Positions 54,561 through 64,000 of a stretch of DNA of 64,000 nucleotides are shown in pieces. Source of the stretch: Sabellastarte sp. h YS-2021 (lineage: Eukaryota; Annelida; Polychaeta; Sabellida; Sabellidae); assembly GCA_964017235.1 (NCBI GenBank), contig OZ024935.1, forward strand, positions 89,309,052 through 89,373,051. The letters run 5' to 3'. A program made the position numbers and the translations under genes. The stretch's first letter is position 1; every line of letters begins with the position of its first letter. The notes under the pieces were generated by a model. The model saw only the letters and a list, made by a program, of their open reading frames with translations. It was not told the DNA's origin and did not search any database.

Positions 54561-54689
54561 TACGTCTACCACATTGGGAAACTCTTCTCAAACAACCATT
54601 CAGTCAAAGGTTTTACCAAAATCTACAATATCTCAATCTTCATGTTTGGCATCTGGACTCGAGACCAAATTATCTCAAAAATTCTCAAG

Positions 54690-55620
54690 AGTCAGTGGCA
54701 GAGAAAATTAAGGCACCTCAAAGAGTTTCATCCAGAAGGGTATATGAATCAAGGTGGACCATTTTTGAATCATGGTTCAAGGAGAATCAGGTGGATTTCC
54801 ATGAGCCTTCTCTTTCCGCAATAGCAGATTTTTTGACATATTTGTTCACTGACCAAAATCTGAAACCTACTACAATTGCTGGCTACAGACGGCTATTGCT
54901 GATCATTTGGGCTCATCAGATTTTGATATCAGTAAAAATCTGGAGCTTAACAGATTATTGGCTAGCTTCCATAGAGATAGACCTGTGAAAGATAAGGCTA
55001 TTACAAACTGGGATCTTTCCTTAGTCCTGCTAGCTTTGAATAAACCTCCTTTTGAACTCTTAAGGAATGTTGAAGATTTTGACTTTCAAAACAGTGTTTC
55101 TCATGACCTTGGCTTCTGGTAGGAGAAGGGGTGAAGTTCATTCATGAACATTCAGATCTCTAAAACATAAGACTGGGTGGAAGGAGGTGACAGTCTCTCC
55201 ATCCCCGGCTTGTTTAGCCAAAAATCAACTGGCTTCTGATGGACTAGAGGTTGTTTAACCAGTTGTTATTCCAGCACTTAAACCTACTTTACATCAGTCT
55301 TTGAGTGAGTATATGATATTATGTCCAATCAGGGCTCTTAGATATTATTTGGACAAAACCAAGGATCTAAGAGAAAACAAACATCTTTTGTTTATTTCTT
55401 TCAAAGATGGGTTTTTTAAGGATATACAGAGATCCACAATTTCTTCATGGCTTAAACAGCTGTTATTTTGGCATATGAAAGTTTTGACACAGACTTTATC
55501 AAATGTTAAGGCTCATGATGTTAGGTCGATGGCTGCATCTTTGGCTTTCAAGGGAGGTGTATCCCTCAATCAAATTCTCTTTGGGACCAGTGGTTTCGGC
55601 ACAGCATATTGTACAATGTT
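54690..55620 (+). pseudogene. DIRS copy 4 tyrosine recombinase remnant
   Basis: N-terminal part: APQRVSSRRVYESRWTIFES and FLTYLFTDQNLKPTTIAGYR (54715-54885), then a frameshift. LASFHRDRP (about 54960) and a weakened GSRRRGEVHS near 55115 follow. SILCPIRALRYYLDKTKDL-like sequence lies at 55320-55370 and KAHDVRSMAAS at about 55508. The final CHW and Tyr region is absent after 55590 (GTSGFGTAY), so the active-site Tyr is lost. Confidence 0.8.
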
Positions 55621-56319
55621 AATAAAGGTACCATATGTCTTGTTAATTGAATTTAATATTCTTTGTCACATATCTATCATTAAGCTGTTGATTGTGTTAG
55701 GATATGTAATCAGTCAACCAAGTCCAATGCTTTTTCTTAATCTATCAACAGGTGCTTCAGATGCTGATCTATCAGTTGTTGGTTTACAAATTCATAATTG
55801 TTATGTGTATTCTTTTGTTGTAGGCATACCAGGACAGCATTTGTAGATAGATGTAGTGTTCAAGGTGTTGATGTAACCTTTTTTGAAACCAAGCAAGCGA
55901 GAATGACCATAACTAATGTTTGGCAAACTAAAACTACAAAGATTATGGATGGAGGAGATTTTATTTTTGAGGTTAGTTTATGAATTATATCCAATTATTT
56001 GGTTGTTAAGTTTTAAACTAATATTGTCTTATTGTCTAATGTTTGACATGGATTTTGGTAACTTTAATCATCATGTTTATGATCTCAGTTATTTCTTTCA
56101 CAATTTGGATTGTTATTTCATAGTTCTGCACAGTCAGACTGTTATGTTTATGATCACATAGTTGTCACTTTATCTTAATTGTAACATGTTCTTCTTTTGT
56201 TAAAATGTCAGTACTTTATCCTCACAATGCTTGGTGTTAATACTTTGACTTTTGTATTTCAACCTACTCTGGTGTCAAAAATTTTAAAACCCACCACCTG
56301 TATGGTTGGAATCAAGCTA

Positions 56320-56427
56320 TAGTGAGGATAAGGTAAGGGTATTGCACGCAATAAAATGTAAAAATTTTATTGTAATTTAACTTTTTTGTAATTTTACAAA
56401 AAGTTAAATTACAATAAAATTTTTACA
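56320..56427. repeat. DIRS copy 4 internal complementary region fused to right tip: 30-bp perfect hairpin
   Basis: 56357-56386 and 56398-56427 are perfect 30-base inverted repeats separated by 11 bases. The first arm is the internal complement of the right tip and the second is the right tip itself. In copies 1-3 the same two blocks are separated by the right terminal repeat. Confidence 0.9.
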
Positions 56428-57700
56428 ATCTGTGTTACTTATCTTGTTAATCTTGAGAATATTTCAATTTTACTACCTCATTTAAAATTGATATAACGTC
56501 ACAAGAAACTGATTGAAAAATAAGCAATGTCTATTTTTCTCTACTAGTAGGTGAATTTCATCCTACAATCTACTGCTAAAGTATAACCTCTTTTATCCAG
56601 CCTTCTGTTTTGTGAATATTAAATTTAATGAACTTATTTTCACTCTCACAGTAACATATTTTAAATGTACAAAAAGCAGATTACAGATATTTGGAGTTGA
56701 ATCATTAACTGAATATTTAATATACTCTCTCAATCATCCACAATCTTAAAGCCCTTGCATAGTTGGATAATATGTTGCAACTGTAAATACAAAGAAATTT
56801 GCTTTTGGGATTTGGGCAACACTTCATAATGACTCTTAGCATGACAACAATTTTTTCATGGATCTTTGCCAACTTTTCTACTAAGTATAAACGTTGGGAA
56901 ATTTCCCAAATGTCTGACACTCTCCCAATTATACCTGTGGGCATGGGTTCCTGTCTGTCCAGGATGGCTAGATTTCACATTGTTCAGTGCGAAACAAAAT
57001 CAACCAACAAGACTATGTTAAAGAAGATTTATTTTGCAGGAAATATCTGCTTCAAAGTGCATCTGCCAAGTGGACTGTTTGCAGCTGATTATTGTCAATG
57101 ATCTCAAGTTCAGTCAGCTAACATCAGTAGTGCTAAAGTGTTAAAAATAGTGATGAGCAAAAATGTGTTTTCTTTGTCCAGGTACGAATGGTTGGGATGG
57201 CTATTCTTTTTCCACTACAAACAGCATTAATAATAAAATCAGACAATACAAAGCTTTTCATTGTGCTACGCAAACAAAACGACCATTTGTCCCTCTGATG
57301 CATAGAGAATTACTAATGGGGGATTTATCGATAATGGCTTCTGCCAAACTAATATTTGTTGCACTTAATTTTTTTAGTTCACTCTTTAGTATAAAGATAA
57401 ATAAGTGGATAAAGAAAAATTTATTTTGATGATGATAATAAGGTCAACAAGTTTTATTCATTTTTTCATTGTTTTTAAAAGACTGCTTTCACTTCTGTTT
57501 TGTACTAGTTTAATTGCAGGATGTTTTATAGTTACTTTTAAGTTAAAACAAGGTCTAAATGAATTTGGCACTTTTCTAATAGTGCCAAGTTTGGTCCATT
57601 TTTCAATCACTATAATAATTTTTGCCATAAATTGGCCATATTGTGCATTTTATAGTCTGTATACACTTAGATAGCAAGCTTGAGCAATATTTTATCATTT
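56428..57700. other. AT-rich spacer, no gene recognised
   Basis: Open frames of up to 100 codons show no domain or codon signature. No mobile element ends were seen. Confidence 0.45.
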
Positions 57701-57709
57701 AAATCTTTA

Positions 57710-59770
57710 TCCACAACTGATTGAATTCAACCTTATTTCAGTACAATGTTCAACCATGGCTTTCAGTAACATTAGTAATACTTTATTCAATGAGAATTGG
57801 ACTAAGCCTGTACAAATTAAAAAAGAATTGTGAAAAATACTCTGATATAACATAATGATTGAATTCAACCATGTCTGTCAGGAACATTTGTAATCCTTTA
57901 TGCAGTGAGAACTGAACTAGCCAGCAAAACTTGTATGACAGAATTATGAAAAAGAGTCAGATATAACAGGAATACGTCATGATTGAATTCAACCATGTTT
58001 GTCAGTAATATTTTGTGATCCTATATGCAGTGAGAACGAAACTAGCCCGGGCAGCTTGCAGTACAGAATTATGAAAAATACTCCGATATAACAGGAATAA
58101 GGGATGATTGAATTCAACCATATCTTTTAAGAATCTTTGTGATACTTTATTCATTGAGAATTGGACTAGCCTGTTCAATTTGTAGCTCCAAATGGTGAAA
58201 AGATATTGCCATATAACAGGAATAAGCGATGATTGAATTCAACCATATTTTTCAGTAATATTTGTGATTTTTATGCAGTGAGATCTGCACAAGCCTGCAC
58301 AACTTGTAGCACAGAACTGTGAAAATACTCTGATATAACAGTAAGACATGATTGAATTCAACCATGTCTGTCAGTAATATTTGTGATTCTTTATTCAGTG
58401 AAAATTGGACTAGCCTGCACAGCTTACAGCAGAGAATTGTAAAACATACTTGGATATAACAGTAATAAGTGATGATTGAATTCAACCATCTCTTTCAGGA
58501 ATGTTTATGATCCTTTATGCAGTGAGAAGTGGATTAACCTGTGCAAATTGTAGCACAGAATTGTGAAAAATGCTCAGATATAACAGGTATAAGAGATGAT
58601 TGAATTCAACCATATTTTAACATTTGTGATCCTTTATGCAGTGAGAACTACACAAGCCTGCCCAACTTAGTGCACGGAATGATGAAAAATACTCAGATAT
58701 AACTGGAAAAGAGATGATTGAATTCAACCAAACTTTCGATTGGACTAAGTCTGCACAACTTGTAGCACAGAATTATGAAAAAATATTTTGATATAACAGG
58801 AATAAGAGATGATTGAATTCAACCATGTCTGTCACTAATATTTGCCATCCTTTATGCAGTGAAAACTGCTGTAACTTACACAACTTGTAGCACAGAATGA
58901 TGAAAAATACGTGTAAGTTATGATTGAATTCAACCATGTCTTTCAGAAACATTTGTGATGCTTTATTCAGTGAGAATTGGACTAGCCTGTGCAACTTATA
59001 GCACAGAATTATCAAAAATACTCAGATATAACAGGAATATGACATGATTGAATTCAACCATATCTTTCAGTAACATTTGTGATACTTTAGTCAGTGAAAA
59101 CTGGACTAACTTTCACAGCTTGTAGCACAGAATTATGAAAACAATATTCTTATGTAACAGTAATAAGAGTTGGTTGAATTCAATCATGGTTTTCATTAAC
59201 ATTTGTGACCCTTTATGTAGTGAGAACTGAGAAGCGAGCTAGTCTGCACAACTTGTAGCACAGAACTGTGAAAAATACTCTGATACATCAGAAACAAGAG
59301 ATGATTGAATTCAACCATGTCTGTCAGTAATATTTGTGATGTTTTATTCAGAGAGAACTGCTCAAGCCTGCACAATTTGTAGCACAGAACTATGAAAAAT
59401 ACTCCAATATAACTGGAAAAGAGGTGATTGAATTCAACCATGTCTGTCAATAATATTTGTGATCTTTTATGCAGTGAGATCTGCACAAGCCTGCAAAACT
59501 TGTAGCACAGAACTGTGAAAATACTTACATATAACAGTAAGACATGATTGAATTCAACCATGTTTGTCAGTAATATATGTGATCCTATATGCAGTGAGAA
59601 CTGAAGTAACACGGGCAACTAGCAGTAAAGAATTATGAAAAATACTCCCATATAACAGGAATAAGGGATGATTGAATTCAACCATGTCTTTCAAGAACAT
59701 TTGTGATACTTTATTCATTGAAAATTGCACTAGGCTGTGCAATTTGTAGCACAGAATTGTGAAAAGATGG
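57710..59770 (+). repeat. Tandem array, about 17 units of roughly 124 bp
   Basis: GATTGAATTCAACCATG-type anchors occur at 57856, 57981, 58106, 58231, 58350, 58474, 58598, 58716, 58811, 58922, 59046, 59172 (altered), 59303, 59426, 59546 and 59670, with another near 57719. Intervals are mostly 118-126 (range 95-139). Each unit also has TTGTGATCCTTTATGCAGTG, CTTGTAGCACAGAATT and GATATAACAGGAATAAG. Minus-strand open frames across it are a by-product of the repeat. Confidence 0.9.
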
Positions 59771-59922
59771 AAGGCACATGCGTGCCCCCAACTCTAATAA
59801 AGCAAGTTTTCTCCTAATTGGATTTTGCCATTGTCTTTCAGTGACTTAATCTCTCTTAATGTATCTATGGTTATGGTTTGGCTCCCTCCATTAGAAAGAT
59901 TTGACATTATTTAATTCTAATT

Positions 59923-62752
59923 GTATCCACCGGAAGCATCCGGTGGATACTTTGGTTTAGCGTCCGCTACGCCGCCGCCGCCGCGCGTAGAGAGATTTTC
60001 GGCGTTAACGCTCTAAGAGGAAAACAACAGCAGCTAGGTTCACCAAATTTGCAGGATATCTTCATTGGGGGGTAAGCTTCTCTGGGAAGGAAAGTAGCCT
60101 CATTCTGAAAAACAAGATGGCCGCCACGGGCATTTCTTTAAAAATAATCTACATTTTTCTACTGGCTCTTCCTCATAGGTAGAAGGTTGAATCTCTTCAT
60201 AGGTGATATGTATGACACATATACATGTCCTGTACAACCTTGCACACATTTGACCTTGAAGCTCCTAATTCAAGGTCATCCACGGAGTGCCGAAGTAACC
60301 CACATAGCGGACTTTAAAAGTGCCTATATCTCCCTTATTATTGGTCCTAGAGGTTTGCAATGTGAAGCCAACCTATAGGAAATCATGTGCTGCGAATCTT
60401 CTAATGTGGTCAGATGTGACCTTGGAGCCCTCCTTCAAGGTCAAACGAGGATAGCCAAACTTATAAGTGCTTATAACTCGCTTATTATCAATCCTAGAGG
60501 TTTGGGATGGTAAACCAATATATAGAAAATCATGGGCTGGAAATCTTCTGGAGTGGTCGGATTTGACCTTGGGCCCCTCCTTCAAGGTCAAACGATGACA
60601 GCCAAACTTAAAAGTGCTTATAACTCGCTTATTATTGGTCCTAGAGGTTTGGGATGGTAAACCAACATATAGGAAATCATGGGCTGGAAATCTTGTGGTG
60701 AGGTCGGATTTGACCTTGGGCCCCTCATTCAAGGTCAAATGAGGGCAGCCAAACTTAAAAGTGCTTATAACTCGCTTATTATTGGTCCTAGAGGTTTGGG
60801 ATGGTAAACCAGCATATAGAAAATCATGGGCTGGGAATCTTCTGGTGTGGTCGGATTTGACCGTGGGCGACTCCTTCAAGGTCAAACGAGGACAGCCAAA
60901 CTTAAAAGTGCTTATAACTCGCTTATTATTGGTCCTAGAGGTTTGGGATGGTAAACCAGCATATAGAAAATCATGGGCTGGGAATCTTCTGGTGTGGTCG
61001 GATTTGACCTTGGGCCCCTCCTTCAAGGTCAAACGAGAATAGCCAAAGGTAAAAGTGCCTATAACTCGCTTATTATTGGTCATAGAGGTTTGGGATGGTA
61101 AACCAACATATAGGAAATCATGGGCTGGGAATCTTCTGGTGTGGTCGGATTTGACCTTGGGCCCCTCCTTCAAGGTCAAATGAGGACAGCCAAACTTAAA
61201 AGTCCTTATAACTCACTTATTATTGGTCCTACATGTTTGGGATGGTAAACCAACATATAGGAAATCATGCACTAGGAATCTTCTGGTGTGGTCAGATTTG
61301 ACCTTGGGCCCCTCCTTCAAGGTCAAATGAGGACAGCCAAACCTAAAAGTGCTTATAACTCGCTTATTATTGTTCCTAGAGGTTTGGGATGGTAAACCAA
61401 CCTATAGGAAATCATGTGCTGCGAATCTTCTAATGTGGTCAGATTTGACCTTGGACCCCTCCTTCAAGGTCAAACGAGGATAGCCAAACTTAAAAGTGCT
61501 TATAACTCGCTTATTATTGGTCCTAGAGGTTTGGGATGGTAAACCAGCATATAGAAAATCATGGGCTGGGAATCTTCTGGTGTGGTCGGATTTGACCGTG
61601 GGCGACTCCTTCAAGGTCAAACGAGGACAGCCAAACTTAAAAGTGCTTATAACTCGCTTATTATTGGTCCTAGAGGTTTGGGATGGTAAACCAGCATATA
61701 GAAAATCATGGGCTGGGAATCTTCTGGTGTGGTCGGATTTGACCTTGGGCCCCTCCTTCAAGGTCAAACGAGAATAGCCAAAGGTAAAAGTGCCTATAAC
61801 TCGCTTATTATTGGTCATAGAGGTTTGGGATGGTAAACCAACATATAGGAAATCATGGGCTGGGAATCTTCTGGTGTGGTCGGATTTGACCTTGGGCCCC
61901 TCCTTCAAGGTCAAATGAGGACAGCCAAACTTAAAAGTCCTTATAACTCACTTATTATTGGTCCTACATGTTTGGGATGGTAAACCAACATATAGGAAAT
62001 CATGCATTAGGAATCTTCTGGTGTGGTCGGATTTGACCTTGGGCCCCTCCTTCAAGGTCAAATGAGGACAGCCAAACCTAAAAGTGCTTATAACTCGCTT
62101 ATTATTGTTCCTAGAGGTTTGGGATGGTAAACCAACCTATAGGAAATCATGGGCTGGGAATCTTCTGGCATGATTGGATTTGACCTTGGGCCCCTCCTTC
62201 AAGGTCAAATGAGGGCAGCCAAACTTAAAAGTGCTTATAACTCGCTTATTATTGGTCCTAGAGGTTTGTCATGGTAAACCAGCATATAGAAAATCATGTG
62301 CTGGGAATCTTCTGGTGTGGTCGGATTTGACCTTGGGCCCCTCCTTCAAGGTCAAATGAGGATAGCCAAACTTAAAAGTGCTTATAGCTCGCTTATTATT
62401 GGTCCTAGAGGTTTGTCATGGTAAACCAGCATATAGAAAATCATGTGCTGGGAATCTTCTGGTGTGGTCGGATTTGACCTTGGGCCCCTCCTTCAAGGTC
62501 AAATGAGGGCAGCCAAACTTAAAAGTGCTTATAACTCGCTTATTATTGGTCCTAGAGGTTTGTCATGGTAAACCAGCATATAGAAAATCATGTGCTGGGA
62601 ATCTTCTGGTGTGGTCGGATTTGACCTTGGGCCCCTCCTTCAAGGTCAAATGAGGATAGCCAAACTTAAAAGTGCTTATAACTCGCTTATTATTGGTCCT
62701 AGAGGTTTTGGTGCATTGTCTTTACGGTGGATACAATTTGCATCGGTTCTCC
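59923..62752 (+). mobile_element. Hairpin-ended element with a 147-bp tandem core
   Basis: The left end ATTGTATCCACCG (about 59922) is inverted at the right as CGGTGGATACAAT (about 62723). The left tip forms a hairpin, TCCACCGGA-AGCA-TCCGGTGGA. It is followed by a CCG-repeat run and GTAGAGAGATTTTC, the same modules as at 10110 and 62795. The right end has a second hairpin, GCATCGG-TTCT-CCGATGC, then GCTAG, which resembles a Helitron 3' end (hairpin then CTRR). The core is the 147-bp array. The Helitron/HINE/pearl assignment is inference. Confidence 0.6.
60240..62707. repeat. 147-bp satellite array, 17 in-phase anchors, no indels
   Basis: TTATAACTCG-type anchors occur at 60324, 60471, 60618, 60765, 60912, 61059, 61206, 61353, 61500, 61647, 61794, 61941, 62088, 62235, 62382, 62529 and 62676: every interval is exactly 147. 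Each unit has TGACCTT and, 15-16 bases on, AAGGTCA. As 147 is a multiple of three, long minus-strand frames (60373-61179 and 61402-61914) appear; they are repeat by-products, with no start context or domain. Confidence 0.95.
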
Positions 62753-62785
62753 GATGCGCTAGGTCTAGTTATACATGTAAATTTT

Positions 62786-64000
62786 ATTGTGTCCCCGGAC
62801 GAAAGTCGGGGATACTTAGTATTCAGTACGGTTATGCCACCGTAGAGATTTTCTTTCGGACGCGATAACTTAAAAATATTTTAGTAAGACCTTTCAAATT
62901 TGGTATGTGGGTATATATGAGCAATGCCACGAACGCTATTGCTGGTGACCTTGACCTTCAATTTCAAGGTCACTGGTGGCTTCTTAAAGCTCAGATTTTG
63001 GCCAATTTTTCACATTTTGGCCCATTTCTCATATACAGAAAGTTAAATCATCCTATGGATGGTATATACAATACATATATATGTCCTCTGTAAGCATGCA
63101 GAAAATTGACCTTGAAGCTCTTCAATGAAGGTTATCCACAGACCGCCAAAGTACTTCACTGAGGCCATTTTTTGGCTTTTTGGAGATATTTTTATACTTA
63201 ATGCTATACTGCATGGAAACTAATGAAAAAGGCTTTGGAGGTTGAGCACATGATGGAGTACCAGCATCCAGTTTGTTGACCTTGAAGTTCCTTTCAAAAT
63301 TGGTGTAATTCCGTTTGTCCGTTTTTTTCTGTTTGTCTGTGGGTCAACATTTTGTTTCTGGACTCTTAACTCAAAAAGTCTTTGTCCAATCGAATTCAAA
63401 CTTGACAGGGAGATAGATCACCATCATAGCTAAGTTGCTATCGAAATTGGTGTAATTTCGTCTGTTCATTTGTCCGTTTGTCTATCAACAATGGGAAAAA
63501 GTATCTCAGAAACCGTAAGGTTTAGGAAGTTGATACTTGGTAGGAACATTGGTTAGGATGTGTAGGTGTGCAACATCATGGTCTGACCTTGATTTGACCA
63601 TTCACCTTGCCGTAGTGACCTTGAGTTTGAAAATCTTGTCCGGGCTATATCTCAGAAACCGTAAGGTGTAGGAAGTTGATACTTGGTAGGGACATTGGTT
63701 AGGGGTTGTAGGTGTGCAACGTCATGGTGTGACCTTGATTTGACCTTTGACCTTGTCGTAGTGACCTTGACCTATAAAATCTTGTCCGGGCTATATCACG
63801 GAAACAGTAAGGTGTAGGAAGTTGATACTTGGTAGGGACATTGGTTAGGGGGTGTAGGTGTGCAATGTCATGGTCTGACCTTGATTTGACCTTTGACCTT
63901 GCTGGAGTGACCGTGACCTATAAAATCTTGTCCGGGCTATATCTCAAAAACCATAAGATGTAGAAAGTTGATACTTGGTAGGGACATTGGATTAGGATGT
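62786..64000 (+). mobile_element. Second hairpin-headed element, truncated by the window end
   Basis: Begins with the hairpin TCCCCGGAC-GAAA-GTCGGGGA (about 62793-62814), then GTAGAGATTTTC and GGACGCGATAACTTAAAA, the same modules in the same order as the intronic element at 10108. Its leader has TGACCTTGACCTTC and TTTCAAGGTCAC. It starts within about 40 bases of the previous element's right hairpin and continues past the window. Confidence 0.6.
63480..64000. repeat. 146-bp tandem array, at least 3.5 units, open at the right
   Basis: GGAAGTTGATACTTGGTAGG occurs at 63525, 63671 and 63817, with a variant at 63963: interval 146 each time. Each unit contains several TGACCTT motifs, and the copies at 63741 and 63887 have TGACCTTTGACCT. 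Confidence 0.9.

Larger units (their letters stand above)
50994..56427 (+). mobile_element. DIRS-type retrotransposon, copy 4, decayed, right terminal repeat lost
   Basis: Starts CTTTTATTGCGTAAAATACC (50994), the copy 1 type of terminus. Gag, RT, RNase H, methyltransferase-like and recombinase traces follow in order. The internal complementary region (about 56320-56386) is followed almost at once by the right tip (to 56427), so the right terminal repeat that should separate them is missing. It retains more intact coding stretches than copy 1. Confidence 0.88.

Noticed and set aside
58252-59742. Minus-strand open frames with a repeated LTDMVEFNH phrase
   Set aside because: These are translations of the 124-bp array; unit length varies and breaks the frame repeatedly.
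60373-61914. Long minus-strand open frames of 268 and 170 codons with internal repeats
   Set aside because: They arise because the satellite unit is 147 bases, a multiple of three. No start context, domain or splice structure supports a protein.

Overview
The window looks like nuclear DNA from a marine invertebrate, most likely a mollusc and perhaps a bivalve. The evidence is AT-rich, intron-rich sequence with GT-AG introns, tyrosine-recombinase (DIRS) retrotransposons, and hairpin-headed elements with tandem-repeat cores that resemble the pearl/HINE type known from bivalves. The taxon is an inference; no sequence here names the species.

From 0.85 to 23.45 kb runs one protein-coding gene on the + strand, an EDEM3-type ER alpha-mannosidase (GH47 domain, then a PA domain, then a long acidic tail ending in DDEL). 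Twenty-one exons with 20 GT-AG introns join in one continuous frame of about 1,388 codons. The first exons (signal peptide and start of GH47) lie upstream of the window. Its introns hold a hairpin-headed tandem-repeat element, a terminal-inverted-repeat element carrying a LINE tail, a 5S-rRNA-like SINE fragment, a 1.44 kb foldback element made of palindromes, and an adjacent MITE. Three splice junctions lie inside short tandem duplications that copied the junction itself.

From 23.5 to 27.9 kb is AT-rich sequence with a hAT-like MITE and LINE tails but no recognisable gene. From 27.9 to 56.4 kb lie four DIRS-type retrotransposons in the same orientation. Copy 1 (27.88-33.33 kb) and copy 4 (50.99-56.43 kb) share one type of terminus; copy 2 (34.52-40.85 kb) and copy 3 (40.98-47.29 kb) share another. 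Copy 2 looks complete: inverted terminal repeats, an internal complementary region, gag, RT/RNase H/methyltransferase-like and tyrosine recombinase reading frames, all open. The other three are decayed, with internal duplications, and copy 4 has lost its right terminal repeat.

The last 6.3 kb is repeat arrays: about 17 units of a roughly 124-bp repeat, then an element whose core is a 147-bp repeat with 17 in-phase anchors and no length change, and directly after it a related hairpin-headed element with a 146-bp repeat that runs off the window. Both of these arrays are rich in AGGTCA-type nuclear-receptor half-sites.

Many short open frames in the window are shadows of these repeats and were not annotated as genes.
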